From NCBI RefSeq assembly GCF_900109195.1, contig NZ_FNZG01000008.1, positions 1 to 64,000 of the forward strand: a stretch of DNA of 64,000 bases, read 5' to 3'. Source of the stretch: Pseudooceanicola nitratireducens (GTDB taxonomy: Bacteria; Pseudomonadota; Alphaproteobacteria; Rhodobacterales; Rhodobacteraceae). The translations under genes and the position numbers were made by a program. Shown here piece after piece: positions 8,824-17,545 of the stretch. Position 1 is the first letter of the stretch. Each line of letters begins with the position of its first letter. The notes beneath the pieces are model-generated. The model was not told the origin of the DNA. It searched no databases and saw only the letters and a list, made by a program, of their open reading frames with translations.

Positions 8824-9459
8824 TCAGAGTGAGCGGCTGGAGGAGGTTCGGGGTATGGGCGTGGCGATACCGCCCCGGGCGCGCAGCGCCTCGGCCACGT
8901 GGTCGGCATCGTCGAGCGTGGCAAGCGTCAGGGGCAGCACGATGCGCCAGCGCGGTTTGCGGGCGGACCGCGCCGACCAGCTTTGCGTCAGCTGCGCCCC
9001 CTTGTCCGACAGCACGGGCACCATGCGGATCACCAGGGCGATCCCGATTTCAAGCGCGCGCAGGTTCAGGCCAAGCCGGGCCAGCGGCGCTCCGCCCCGG
9101 CGGATAACCTGCATTATGTCGCTCAGCCGGGTGGTCATTGTGACAAGGTTGGCCAGCCCCACGGCGGTGATCATGCGCAGCGCGATGCCCAGCCCTGTGG
9201 CCGGATCGCCGGTGACCAGGTGCCAGACCAGAACCACCGCGACAAAGGGCGCAAGTCCCCTGATCCGCCGCGCCCCATGGGACAGGAAGACCCGACCCGG
9301 CAGGGCATAAAGCGCGGCCATGCCCGCAAAGGCCAACGCCAGCACGGCGGGGGATTGCGTTGCCGCCAGCGCCAGCGTGGCGATCAGCAATGCCCCCAGT
9401 TTGGCCGCGGCAGGCCAGTCATGGGCCCGGGTTCTAACCGGCGAGGTCAGAGAGATCAT
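8824..9459 (-). CDS. bioN: biotin ECF transporter transmembrane component BioN
   Basis: This 211-residue membrane protein of the EcfT/CbiQ family couples ATP hydrolysis by BioM to movement of BioY. It has about four to five hydrophobic segments. The C-terminal coupling region contains the SWSARSARKP and DDADHVAEALRARG helices; family members carry paired A-R-[GS] motifs here. The start ATG at 9459 lies inside the end of bioM (26-base overlap), which indicates translational coupling. Longer in-frame extensions upstream would lie wholly inside bioM and were rejected. Confidence 0.88.
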   Translation of the reverse strand: MISLTSPVRTRAHDWPAAAKLGALLIATLALAATQSPAVLALAFAGMAALYALPGRVFLSHGARRIRGLAPFVAVVLVWHLVTGDPATGLGIALRMITAVGLANLVTMTTRLSDIMQVIRRGGAPLARLGLNLRALEIGIALVIRMVPVLSDKGAQLTQSWSARSARKPRWRIVLPLTLATLDDADHVAEALRARGGIATPIPRTSSSRSL

Positions 9460-10210
9460 CGCCCGCCCCCTTTTCCGCCATGGCATCCAGATAGGCACGT
9501 GTGACCTCTGGGCCGTCACCGGCGCGGATCACCCGCGCCTCGTCCAGCCAGAGGCACTGATCGCAATCCGCGATATCCTCTGGGTCGTGCGAAATATGGA
9601 TGATCGCGCCGGGATGCAGGCGCAGGGCGCGGCGCAGCTGCATCCGCGTCGGAATATCCAGGCCTGCGAAAGGTTCGTCCAGAACGATGACGCGCGGCCG
9701 CATGGCCACCACCGCCATCAGGCAGACCAGGTGTTTCTGCCCATGGGACAGGGTCGCGACCGGGGCTTCGGCCCAATGGGGTTTTCCGAACCGTTGCAGC
9801 GTCTTGCGGGCCAGATCCTCGGCCCAGTGTTTGCCATGGCCCTGCTGTGTCAGGCCAAATGCGATTTCTTCCAGCACGGTCGGAAAGATGATCTGGTGAT
9901 CGGGGTTCTGGAACAGGATCCCGACCTCTTGCAGGGCGGCGCGGCGATCGCGGGCCATGTCGATGCCGTTCAGGCGGGCGGTGCCTTCGCTTGGCTCGAC
10001 CAGCCCGGCGATGATCCGCGCCAGCGTCGACTTGCCCGAGCCGTTGCGCCCCAGGACTCCCAGCCGGGTGAATTCAAGCGAAACATCGACATCCTGAAGG
10101 ATGGCCTTGGCGTCGATGCGAAGACCCAGGCCAGTCAGGTCCAGCTGCGCCGGGCGGAGGGCACCGGCCGCGGGCGTCTGTGGTGTCAGCCTGTTTCTGT
10201 CCATCTTCAT
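9434..10210 (-). CDS. bioM: biotin ECF transporter ATPase BioM
   Basis: This 258-residue ABC ATPase energises biotin uptake. It has Walker A GRNGSGKST (about residue 57), Q-loop LFQNPDHQIIFP, signature LSHGQKHLV, Walker B RVIVLDEPFAG and switch histidine ISHDPED. The FQNPDxQ Q-loop is characteristic of EcfA-type ATPases. It is the promoter-proximal gene of bioM-bioN-bioY. ATG at 10210 is preferred over a GTG one codon earlier. The N-terminal 20 or so residues are a poorly conserved lead-in. Confidence 0.9.
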   Translation of the reverse strand: MKMDRNRLTPQTPAAGALRPAQLDLTGLGLRIDAKAILQDVDVSLEFTRLGVLGRNGSGKSTLARIIAGLVEPSEGTARLNGIDMARDRRAALQEVGILFQNPDHQIIFPTVLEEIAFGLTQQGHGKHWAEDLARKTLQRFGKPHWAEAPVATLSHGQKHLVCLMAVVAMRPRVIVLDEPFAGLDIPTRMQLRRALRLHPGAIIHISHDPEDIADCDQCLWLDEARVIRAGDGPEVTRAYLDAMAEKGAGDDLSDLAG

Positions 10211-10273
10211 CACGCGGGGTCTTTCCCTGATTGAGCCCTGTTTGGCCCTGTTTCAGCCGGGGGCAGATCGGAA

Positions 10274-10308
10274 CCGGGGCGCGGCCGGTTGACCGCGTCG
10301 CGCCCCGG
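10274..10308 (-). terminator. GC-rich hairpin after TorT-like ABC operon
   Basis: Perfect 10-base arms (CCGGGGCGCG at 10274-10283, CGCGCCCCGG at 10299-10308) flank a 15-base loop just downstream of the permease stop on the minus strand. There is no U-tract, so it may stabilise the mRNA end or act with Rho rather than be an intrinsic terminator. Confidence 0.45.
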
Positions 10309-10314
10309 CGCGTG

Positions 10315-11325
10315 TCAGCTTCCGCTCATGATCATGCGATAGCGCAGCTGGTCGAAGATCACGGCCAGGATCAGAAGCGCGCCCAGCAGGACCATCTGCA
10401 TGTAAGAGGAGATCTGGGCCAGGTTCATGCCGTTCTGCACCAGCACGATGAAGAAGCCGCCCAGCACCACGTTCTCGACCCGGCCGATGCCGCCGCGCAG
10501 CGACACACCGGCGATGACACAGGCCGCGATGGATTCCAGTGCGATGGTGCCGCCCAGGTTGGCCTCTCCGCTTTCGACCCGGGCGGTCAGAAGCAGCCCG
10601 GTCAGCGATGCGATGAGCGCGCAGATCACATAGGCCATCATCAGCGTCCGCTTGGTGTTGATCGCCGACAGATGCGCGGCCTTGATATTGCCCCCCACCG
10701 CATAGACCTGCGTGCCAAGCGCCGTGCGGGACATGAAGATCCACATGGCAGCGATGCAGATCACCGCGACGATCACCGGCACCGGCACGCCCCATAGACG
10801 CCCGAAGCCGAAGATATCGGCAAAGGCGAAGGGCAGTCCCGAAACCGGCACGCCGCCGGTCAGGAACAGCGCGGCACCGCCGGCCAGGGACGAGACACCC
10901 AGCGTCATGATGAAGGGCGAGACGTCGAAATAGGCGACGCCGATGCCGTTCAGCAGACCGACGCAGGCCGCAGCGGCAAAGCCGGCGAAGGCCCCCAGAA
11001 GGATGACCAGCCAGATCGCATCGGGAAAAATCCCGGCCAGGAAAACCATGGCCGTGGCACTGACGACGGATGTCAGGGCGATCGCTGTGCCGACCGACAG
11101 GTCGAACCCGCCCGAGATCAGCACCAGCATCTGGCCCAGCGAGACCAGCACCAGATAGACCGACTGGCGCATCACGTTGACCAGGTTCTGCCCGGTCAGG
11201 AACTTGGGCGACAGCAGGGTGAAGACCACCAGGGCCCCCAGCAGGAAGAAGGGCAGGACCCCGACCCGGACAAAGATCTTCCGGATCAGGCCGGGGAATG
11301 AGGAAGTTGCAGCGGCGCTGGTCAT
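10315..11325 (-). CDS. sugar-type ABC transporter permease
   Basis: This 336-residue membrane protein belongs to the RbsC/branched-chain-like permease family (BPD_transp_2), with roughly eight to ten hydrophobic segments. ISGGFDLSVGTAIALTSVV and a typical C-terminal GGIGRVENVVLGG segment are the clearest family signatures. Its start overlaps the ATPase gene end by 4 bases. It is the last gene of a minus-strand operon with the TorT-like binding protein and the double ATPase. The substrate is unknown and should follow the binding protein. Confidence 0.88.
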   Translation of the reverse strand: MTSAAATSSFPGLIRKIFVRVGVLPFFLLGALVVFTLLSPKFLTGQNLVNVMRQSVYLVLVSLGQMLVLISGGFDLSVGTAIALTSVVSATAMVFLAGIFPDAIWLVILLGAFAGFAAAACVGLLNGIGVAYFDVSPFIMTLGVSSLAGGAALFLTGGVPVSGLPFAFADIFGFGRLWGVPVPVIVAVICIAAMWIFMSRTALGTQVYAVGGNIKAAHLSAINTKRTLMMAYVICALIASLTGLLLTARVESGEANLGGTIALESIAACVIAGVSLRGGIGRVENVVLGGFFIVLVQNGMNLAQISSYMQMVLLGALLILAVIFDQLRYRMIMSGS

Positions 11326-12824
11326 TGTGTGGCTCCGGTTTCGTCGAAGAAGTATTTGAGGACCTGATCCTCGGTCATGTCGTCCCCGCTCAGTTCGGCC
11401 GAGATGCGGCCATGGGCAAGGACAAGGAGGCGGTGCGAGATGTTCATCGCTTCGGGCAGATCGGACGAGATCACGACAATCGCCTTACCGGCTTCGGCCA
11501 GCTGTTTGATCAGCAGGTAGAGCGCGGCGCGGGTGCCCATGTCGACGCCAACCGTGGGTTCGTCGAAAATGATCAGGTCGGCCTCTTGCCCGAAGCATTT
11601 GCCGAACAGCACCTTCTGCTGATTGCCGCCCGACAGCTGCGACACGGGCTTGTTGCGATAGCCGGGATGCAGCTCGACGTGGTCCGAGATCTCGTCGGTG
11701 CGGGTGTTCACGCCCCGCCAGCGGATGAAGGGGCTGCCGCCGGTATTCCGCGCCCCGGCGACGATGTTAACAGACAGGTTGTCCCGTGCGGTCTTGGCCA
11801 GGTCCAGCCCCTCGGCCTTGCGATCGGGCGACAGGTAATACATGCCGCCCATGATGATGTCGCGCGTGGCGGATCCGGTGATGTCCGTGCCCTGGAAGCT
11901 GACCGTGCCGGATAGCACGGGGGTCAGCCCCATGACGGCACGGAACAGCCGAGATTTGCCAGACCCGACAAGACCGGCCACGCCCAGAACCTCGCCCCGG
12001 CGAACGTTGAAACTGGCGGCCTTGATGCCCGGGGCGGTCAGCCCGCTGACCTTCAGGATTTCCTCGCCCTCGGTGCGGGCAATGGCGGGATAGATCTGAT
12101 CGAAGGACCGGCCGGTCATCATCTCGATCAGGGCGTCGTCATTGGTGTCACTCATGGCGACCGTGCCGATCACCGCGCCGTCGCGCAGCACCGTCACGCG
12201 TTCGGCGATCCGGGCGAATTCCTGGATGCGGTGCGAAATATAGACGATGCCGACGCCACGGGCCTTCAGGCTGGCGACAAAATCGAACAGGTGATCGACC
12301 TCGCGGTCGGTCAGGGAAGCGGTCGGCTCATCCAGGATCAGAACCTTGAGGTCGCCGTGAAAGGCCTTGGTGATTTCCACCATCTGCTGCTGGGCGCGCG
12401 ACAGATGCGCGACGATGGCCGAGGGGTCGATGTCAAAGCCCAGTTCTTCCAGCATCCCGCGCGCGCGTTTGCGCATCGCCCGGTGGTCCAGGAAGGGACC
12501 GCGCCGCAGTTCCCAGCCAAGAAAGATGTTCTGGGCGACGGTCAGCGTCGGGATCAGCGAAAATTCCTGAAAGACGGTGTAGATGCCCTTGGCCTGGGCC
12601 TGGCCGACGCTATCAAAAGCAACTTTTTCCCCATCCAGGTGAATGGTGCCTTCGCTTGGCGTATTGGCCCCGGCGAGCATCGAGATCAGGGTGGATTTTC
12701 CGGCACCGTTCTCACCGAACAGCACGTGCACCTCGCCCGGTTCCAGATCGAAATCCACGTGGTCCAGCGCCAGGACGCCGGGATATTGCTTGGTCAGGCC
12801 GCGTGTCTCGATCAATTTGGACAT
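11322..12824 (-). CDS. sugar-type ABC transporter ATPase (two domains)
   Basis: This 500-residue tandem ABC ATPase resembles RbsA/MglA. Domain 1 has Walker A GENGAGKST, LSRAQQQMVEI as signature and LILDEPTAS as Walker B. Domain 2 has GLVGSGKSRLFRAVMGL, LSGGNQQKVLFGKC and LIIFDEPTVGVD. The ATG at 12824 follows AAGGAAAA and starts MSKLIETRGLTKQYPG; an upstream in-frame start adds nine unconserved residues. A stable stem-loop precedes it in the transcript. It powers the neighbouring permease. Confidence 0.9.
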   Translation of the reverse strand: MSKLIETRGLTKQYPGVLALDHVDFDLEPGEVHVLFGENGAGKSTLISMLAGANTPSEGTIHLDGEKVAFDSVGQAQAKGIYTVFQEFSLIPTLTVAQNIFLGWELRRGPFLDHRAMRKRARGMLEELGFDIDPSAIVAHLSRAQQQMVEITKAFHGDLKVLILDEPTASLTDREVDHLFDFVASLKARGVGIVYISHRIQEFARIAERVTVLRDGAVIGTVAMSDTNDDALIEMMTGRSFDQIYPAIARTEGEEILKVSGLTAPGIKAASFNVRRGEVLGVAGLVGSGKSRLFRAVMGLTPVLSGTVSFQGTDITGSATRDIIMGGMYYLSPDRKAEGLDLAKTARDNLSVNIVAGARNTGGSPFIRWRGVNTRTDEISDHVELHPGYRNKPVSQLSGGNQQKVLFGKCFGQEADLIIFDEPTVGVDMGTRAALYLLIKQLAEAGKAIVVISSDLPEAMNISHRLLVLAHGRISAELSGDDMTEDQVLKYFFDETGATQ

Positions 12825-12854
12825 GGGTTTTCCTTGCGATGTGCGAAGCATTGT

Positions 12855-12887
12855 GCAGGCCGGGGGCGGGAGAAGACCCCGGCCTGC
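12855..12887 (-). promoter_or_regulatory. intercistronic stem-loop after binding-protein gene
   Basis: Perfect 11-base arms (GCAGGCCGGGG at 12855-12865, CCCCGGCCTGC at 12877-12887) flank an 11-base loop. It lies in the 73-base gap between the periplasmic binding-protein gene and the ATPase gene. Such hairpins commonly protect the upstream message and raise binding-protein yield relative to the membrane parts. That role here is inferred. Confidence 0.6.
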
Positions 12888-12897
12888 CAGTCCGGCG

Positions 12898-13974
12898 TTA
12901 CTTCTTGACGCTGAAGACCGGAGAGAAGCCCTCGGGCGGGAGGATGTTCTCGCGCGCGACGTCCTTCACGTTGTCCTGGTCGACAACGAAGATCTTCGGA
13001 CCGACGTGCTTGAAGTACTCCTTGCCCTCAAGGACGCGGACCGCCTGATCGACGGCGATCCGGCCCTGGATGACCATGGAATCCGCCGGGGCACCGGTGA
13101 TGAAGCCACGCTGGATGCCGGTGTAGACGCCCGGGGTCATGTAGAAGGCCAGGATGTCGACCTCGCCCTTCAGGCCGCGTTCGCGGATGACGCCCTGGGC
13201 CGCTTCGGCGGTCACGGCGGTGCCCGCGATGTACTTGATCTCGGGGTTGGCCTGCAGAACGTCCTCGACCAGTTTCAGCTGTGCTTCCTTGCCGGTGTCA
13301 CCATAGCGCGGTTCCAGCACGGTCACGGCCGACCCTTCGACGGCTGCCAGGAACCCGGTGTTGGCCGCTTCGACCCAGCCGGCACCTGCCGGTCCGGGGA
13401 ACCAGCCCACAGTGACCGGGTCAGAGCCTGCGGGGTGCTTTTCGGCCAGGTACTTGCCGGTCTCGAAGCCCATGGTGTGGAAGGACACCAGCGACTTGGC
13501 CGCGATCTCGGACGAGGACACGCCGTTGATGACGTCGATGACCGGGATACCCTGGCCCGCAACTTCGCCGATGACGTTGTTCAGACCGTCATAGGAAATC
13601 GCGCCGACGATCACCGCGTCGGCACCGCTGGCCACGCAGTCCTCGATCTGGCTGATCTGGGTGTTCAGCTCGGTGTAGCCACCGGCCTCGACCACGTTCA
13701 GGTTGACGCCCAGACGTTCGGCTTCGGCAACGACGCCATAGTCGACGCCCAGCCAGTAGGCATCTTTCATGTGCGGGAAGGACACGCAGATGTTCCAGGG
13801 CTTTTCAGCCGCCGCCAGCGGTTCATAGGTCACTTCGGCAACCGATCCGTCGGTCGAGAAGGCCGGGGTGACCTCTTCCGCGGGATAGGGGAACCAGGCG
13901 TCTTGGGCCAGGGCCGCGCCCGGAAGGGCCACCGACACCAGCAGCGCAGAGGCTGTGTTCAGGACGAGTTTCAT
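12898..13974 (-). CDS. TorT-like periplasmic substrate-binding protein
   Basis: This 358-residue exported type I periplasmic binding protein has a signal peptide (MKLVLNTASALLVSVALPG, cleavage probably after ALA-Q). The mature part begins with a TorT-like region. WNICVSFPHMKDAYWLGVDYG and VVEAGGYTELNTQISQIEDC recall the E. coli TMAO sensor protein TorT. Here it sits with a permease and a two-domain ATPase, not a TorS kinase, so it is more likely a transport receptor. The ligand is unknown; a small osmolyte or a carboxylated ring compound is possible given the downstream pxp genes. It is the first gene of the transporter operon. Confidence 0.82.
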   Translation of the reverse strand: MKLVLNTASALLVSVALPGAALAQDAWFPYPAEEVTPAFSTDGSVAEVTYEPLAAAEKPWNICVSFPHMKDAYWLGVDYGVVAEAERLGVNLNVVEAGGYTELNTQISQIEDCVASGADAVIVGAISYDGLNNVIGEVAGQGIPVIDVINGVSSSEIAAKSLVSFHTMGFETGKYLAEKHPAGSDPVTVGWFPGPAGAGWVEAANTGFLAAVEGSAVTVLEPRYGDTGKEAQLKLVEDVLQANPEIKYIAGTAVTAEAAQGVIRERGLKGEVDILAFYMTPGVYTGIQRGFITGAPADSMVIQGRIAVDQAVRVLEGKEYFKHVGPKIFVVDQDNVKDVARENILPPEGFSPVFSVKK

Positions 13975-14065
13975 TGATCTGACTCCTTGTTGGCAAATCA
14001 GGTAAGGGCGATCGGGTCGCCGGACTTGGTTTTGGGTGGAGCAGGGCTCCGGGGGGGCCAGGCGC

Positions 14066-15037
14066 TTAGGTCAGCGCCTGGCGGATTTGCTCGATGACCT
14101 CTTTTCGGGCCTTGCGAGCAGCGAGCGCCTGATCCATGTCGACGCGCGCGAATGTGACCGGGGCATTCGGCTGAAGCTGTCCGATCAGGTCCATGTCTGC
14201 GGAAATCACTGCACCAAGGGTGAAGTAGCCCCCGCCCGACACCGCATCCCGGTGCAGCACGATGGGCTCCAGCCCGCCGGGCACCTGGATCGAACCGTAG
14301 GAATAGCAGCCGTCGACGATATTCGACGGATCCGACCCGGCCCCGAAGGGTTGGGGACGGTCGACGAATTCCATCGGCTGGCCACCGCGGAAGCGATAGC
14401 CCATGCGGTCGGCTTCGGGTGCGACGGTCCAGGCATCGTCAAAGAAGGCTTGCTGGCTTTTCTCGGTCAGACGGTGCCAGTACAGGCCCGGCAGAACGCG
14501 CAGGGTCGCGGGCTTGCCCGGACGGCGGCGCAGGTCTTGCGGTACGCTGCGGCTGGCGGCCACGGGATCGGCGGTGCCGACCGGGATCACGTCACCGGCA
14601 GCAATGGGGCGGCCTTCGAACCCGCCAAGCGCACCGATCGCATAGGTCGAGCGTGACCCAAGCGCCAGCGGCGTGTCGATGCCGCCCGACACCGCGATGT
14701 AGATCCGCGCGCCTTCCTTGAGAAAGCCGAAGGACAGCACCTGCCCCGCCTTCACATTGAAGCTGGTCCAGGTCTCGCGGGGTTCGCCATCCAGCATCAC
14801 CGGAAGCTCGGCCCCGGTGACGGCCACGGACATATCCGCACCGAACCTGATCTCGGGGCCCATGAAGACCGCTTCCAGACAGGCGGCACCGTCGTCATTG
14901 CCGACCAGCATGTTGGCCGCCGTCAGTGCCAGGCGATCCATCGCCCCGCCTTCGGGAATGCCAAGGTGGAAATAGCCCGGGCGGCCAAGGTCCTGAACAG
15001 TGGTTGCCAGTCCGGGTTTGACAATCTCAAGCGTCAT
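14066..15037 (-). CDS. pxpC: 5-oxoprolinase subunit C-like (KipA/PxpC) carboxyltransferase-family protein
   Basis: This 323-residue protein belongs to the KipA/allophanate hydrolase subunit 2 family. The N-terminus MTLEIVKPGLATTVQDLGR with GIPEGGAMDRLALTAANMLVGN is characteristic. It also has AVSGGIDTPLALGSRSTYAIG and RVLPG in the middle, and a C-terminal QVPGGLEPIVLHRDAVSGGG segment. In the PxpABC 5-oxoprolinase this subunit works with PxpB and PxpA in ATP-dependent opening of 5-oxoproline to glutamate. Start and upstream pxpB stop overlap by 11 bases. Neighbouring accB and accC suggest a biotin-coupled variant (inference). Confidence 0.85.
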   Translation of the reverse strand: MTLEIVKPGLATTVQDLGRPGYFHLGIPEGGAMDRLALTAANMLVGNDDGAACLEAVFMGPEIRFGADMSVAVTGAELPVMLDGEPRETWTSFNVKAGQVLSFGFLKEGARIYIAVSGGIDTPLALGSRSTYAIGALGGFEGRPIAAGDVIPVGTADPVAASRSVPQDLRRRPGKPATLRVLPGLYWHRLTEKSQQAFFDDAWTVAPEADRMGYRFRGGQPMEFVDRPQPFGAGSDPSNIVDGCYSYGSIQVPGGLEPIVLHRDAVSGGGYFTLGAVISADMDLIGQLQPNAPVTFARVDMDQALAARKARKEVIEQIRQALT

Positions 15038-15902
15038 TGAGGGCCTCCATCAGCTTGGCGTTGAAGCCGGTCATGTCCTTGTTGAAGGCATCCAGATCGA
15101 ATTCGACCTCGGCGATTTTCGGGGCATAGGTGCCCTCTTCGACCTGTTTGGTGATCGCGTCGTATTCTGCGCGGTCGATCGGCTTCCATTTGACGATATC
15201 GCCGGGGCGGAAGAAGACCATGAAATCCTTGAGATAGCTGATCTTCTGTTCGGGATCGAAGATCGGCATCGGGGTGATGCCGAACATCTGATAGCCGCCC
15301 GCACCGCGCACCGAATAGATGCACGAAAAACAGCCACCATAGCCCACGGTCAGTTTCGGCGTATCGGTCCGGGGGCGCAGATACTTGGGCACCTCCAGCT
15401 GCTTTTCGCGTTCGACCAGCTGATACAGGAAGGGCAGACCGGAGACGAAGCCGACCATGGAGACGAACCAGGGCTGGGAATGATGCGCCTCGATAAAGGC
15501 TGCGACCGAGTCATAGCCATTGATGCGCGCGGCATAGTCCAGATCGGTGCCGGACGGATCCTGGTGACGTTCGCGGAACCGCATCAGCGTCTCGTGGGTC
15601 CAGGGATCTTCGTAGAACACCGGGATTTCGATGATCCGCGTATCCAGACGTTTTTCCTGGGCCTGGGCTTCGCCCTCAAGCTCCTTGATGCGGGCCATCA
15701 TCTCGTCGGGGGCGATGACATCGGGGTCAAAACGCACCTCGAACGAGGCATTGGCCGGGCAGATTTCGGTCACGCCGGGGATGTTGGCCTCGCGGACCAG
15801 GCGGGACAGCGAGAGGCCGATGAAGAAGGCATCCAGCGACATTTCATCGTCGACCTCGACGTAGACATGTTCATCGCCCCCGTAGGTGTAGCGCGTTTTC
15901 AT
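15027..15902 (-). CDS. pxpB: 5-oxoprolinase subunit B-like (KipI/PxpB) protein
   Basis: This 291-residue allophanate hydrolase subunit 1/KipI family protein partners PxpC. Conserved parts are IPVFYEDPWTHETL near residue 120, GFVSGLPFLYQLVER, and GGYQMFGITPMPIFDP near residue 215. The family normally has GFxPGFPYL and GGWxLIGRTP here, so this is a divergent member that is also longer than the usual 220-240 residues. The start at 15902 overlaps the accC stop (ATGA); a longer open frame upstream lies within accC and was rejected. The order accB-accC-pxpB-pxpC implies one complex or pathway. Confidence 0.8.
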   Translation of the reverse strand: MKTRYTYGGDEHVYVEVDDEMSLDAFFIGLSLSRLVREANIPGVTEICPANASFEVRFDPDVIAPDEMMARIKELEGEAQAQEKRLDTRIIEIPVFYEDPWTHETLMRFRERHQDPSGTDLDYAARINGYDSVAAFIEAHHSQPWFVSMVGFVSGLPFLYQLVEREKQLEVPKYLRPRTDTPKLTVGYGGCFSCIYSVRGAGGYQMFGITPMPIFDPEQKISYLKDFMVFFRPGDIVKWKPIDRAEYDAITKQVEEGTYAPKIAEVEFDLDAFNKDMTGFNAKLMEALNDA

Positions 15903-17275
15903 GCGGCATCTCCTTTCGCGGTGAGGTTCCCGGCCTCGAGCCAGGGTTCGAGCCACTGGGTATGGAAGTCGCCCGCGCGCACGGCCGGATCGGCGGCCAG
16001 CGCCAAATGCAGCGGCGCAGTGGTCTTGGTGCCTTCGATCTCCATCTCGGTCAGCGCGGTGACCAGCTTGTCGATTGCGGCGTCGCGCGTTTCGGCATGC
16101 ACGATGACCTTGCCCAGAAGGGAATCGTAGAAGGGCGGGATCTGGTAGCCTTCGGACAGGAAGTGATCAAAGCGCACGCCCTCGCCCGTGGGTTCCTTCA
16201 GGGTCTTCACCTGACCGGGCCAGGGCATGAAGTTCATGAAGGGATCTTCGGCGCAAAGCCGCACTTCGATGGCATGGCCCGTCCGGGTGATCTGATCCTG
16301 GGTCATTGACAGTTTCGCACCGCCGCAGACCTGGATCATCTCGGCCACCAGATCCACGCCGGTCAGCATTTCAGTGACGGGATGTTCGACCTGGATGCGG
16401 GTGTTCATCTCGATAAAGAAGAACTGGTTCGCGGCCTCGTCATACAGATACTCCAGCGTCCCCGCGCCGCGGTAGTTCACCGCCTTGGCCAAAGCCACCG
16501 CCGAGGCGCAAAGCGCTTCGCGGGTTTCGTCATCCAGGCAGGCCGCACCGGCCTCTTCCCAGACTTTCTGGCGGCGGCGCTGCAGCGAACATTCGCGTTC
16601 GTAGCAATGCACCGCGTTTTCACCGTCGCCGAGAATCTGAACCTCGATATGGCGCGGCGAGAGGATTGCGCGTTCAACATAAAGCCCGCCGTCGCCAAAG
16701 GCCGCCTCGGCCTCGGATTTCGCCTGGGGGGCCAGGGTCTTCAACTCTTCCACCGTCTTGGCGACGCGGATGCCCCGGCCACCGCCGCCTGCGGCGGCCT
16801 TGATCATCACCGGAAAGCCGATCCTCTCGGCCACGGCGACGGCGCTGGCGACATCTTCGACGCGCCCGTCCGAGCCGGGCACGACCGGAACACCGGCGGC
16901 CTCGGCAGCCTGGCGGGCGGCAACCTTGTCGCCCATCCGTTCAATCGTATCGGCCGAGGGGCCGACGAAGATCAGACCGGCCGCTTCGACGGCGCGGGCA
17001 AAGGCGGGGCTTTCCGACAGGAAGCCATAGCCAGGGTGGATTGCATCGGCACCGGTGTCCTTGGCGGCCTTCAGGATCGCATCGATCTTCAGATAGCTGT
17101 CTTTCGACGGGGCCGGCCCGATGCAGACGGCTTCGTCCGCCAGCTTGACCGCCAGCATATCGGTATCGGCCTCGGAATGGGCCTGGATCGCATGGATGCC
17201 AAGCGCCTGTGCCGCCCGAACGATTCTGACGGCGATTTCGCCCCGGTTCGCAATGAATAGTCGCTGGATGGCCAT
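15899..17275 (-). CDS. accC: biotin carboxylase subunit (AccC family)
   Basis: This 458-residue ATP-grasp biotin carboxylase carboxylates biotin on a carrier protein using bicarbonate and ATP. It opens with IQRLFIANRGEIAVRIVRAA. The glycine-rich ATP loop is KAAAGGGGRGIRV (about residue 158). The catalytic FIEMNTRIQVEHPVTEM segment is near residue 285, and the C-terminal biotin carboxylase domain is complete. It lies 3 bases after a short biotin carrier gene. Position within a pxp operon, rather than next to accA/accD, suggests a dedicated carboxylase and not the housekeeping acetyl-CoA enzyme. Confidence 0.88.
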   Translation of the reverse strand: MAIQRLFIANRGEIAVRIVRAAQALGIHAIQAHSEADTDMLAVKLADEAVCIGPAPSKDSYLKIDAILKAAKDTGADAIHPGYGFLSESPAFARAVEAAGLIFVGPSADTIERMGDKVAARQAAEAAGVPVVPGSDGRVEDVASAVAVAERIGFPVMIKAAAGGGGRGIRVAKTVEELKTLAPQAKSEAEAAFGDGGLYVERAILSPRHIEVQILGDGENAVHCYERECSLQRRRQKVWEEAGAACLDDETREALCASAVALAKAVNYRGAGTLEYLYDEAANQFFFIEMNTRIQVEHPVTEMLTGVDLVAEMIQVCGGAKLSMTQDQITRTGHAIEVRLCAEDPFMNFMPWPGQVKTLKEPTGEGVRFDHFLSEGYQIPPFYDSLLGKVIVHAETRDAAIDKLVTALTEMEIEGTKTTAPLHLALAADPAVRAGDFHTQWLEPWLEAGNLTAKGDAA

Positions 17276-17278
17276 GGC

Positions 17279-17512
17279 TTATTTCAGCTCCGCCACGACG
17301 TCACCGGCGGTGACGGGGGACGCATTGTCGACCTTGTAGGCCACGAACACGCCCGAGGTTTCTGCCGTGACCTGGATGAAGGTCTTCATCACCTCGATCA
17401 GGCCGATCACATCACCCACCGCGACGTCGTCGCCCTCGGATTTGAACGGCGGTTCTTCCGGGGAAGCCTGGTGATAGAAGGTGCCGGGAAGCGGAGATTG
17501 GATATCGGACAT
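17279..17512 (-). CDS. accB: short biotin carboxyl carrier protein
   Basis: This 77-residue carrier consists of little more than a biotinyl/lipoyl domain. The attachment motif is EVMKT with the biotinylated lysine at residue 43. A hydrophobic beta-hammerhead surrounds it, beginning SPLPGTFYHQASPEEPPF. The housekeeping AccB has a long N-terminal linker and a thumb loop, absent here, which points to a specialised carrier. It lies between pxpA and accC in the operon and should be the substrate of the adjacent biotin carboxylase. Confidence 0.87.
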   Translation of the reverse strand: MSDIQSPLPGTFYHQASPEEPPFKSEGDDVAVGDVIGLIEVMKTFIQVTAETSGVFVAYKVDNASPVTAGDVVAELK

Positions 17513-17545
17513 GATGTGTTCCCTGTCTTGCTTTTGTGGCGCGGC

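Noticed and set aside
12898-13974. true TorT of a TorS/TorR TMAO signalling system
   Set aside because: No sensor kinase, response regulator or TMAO reductase gene is adjacent; an ABC permease and ATPase are.
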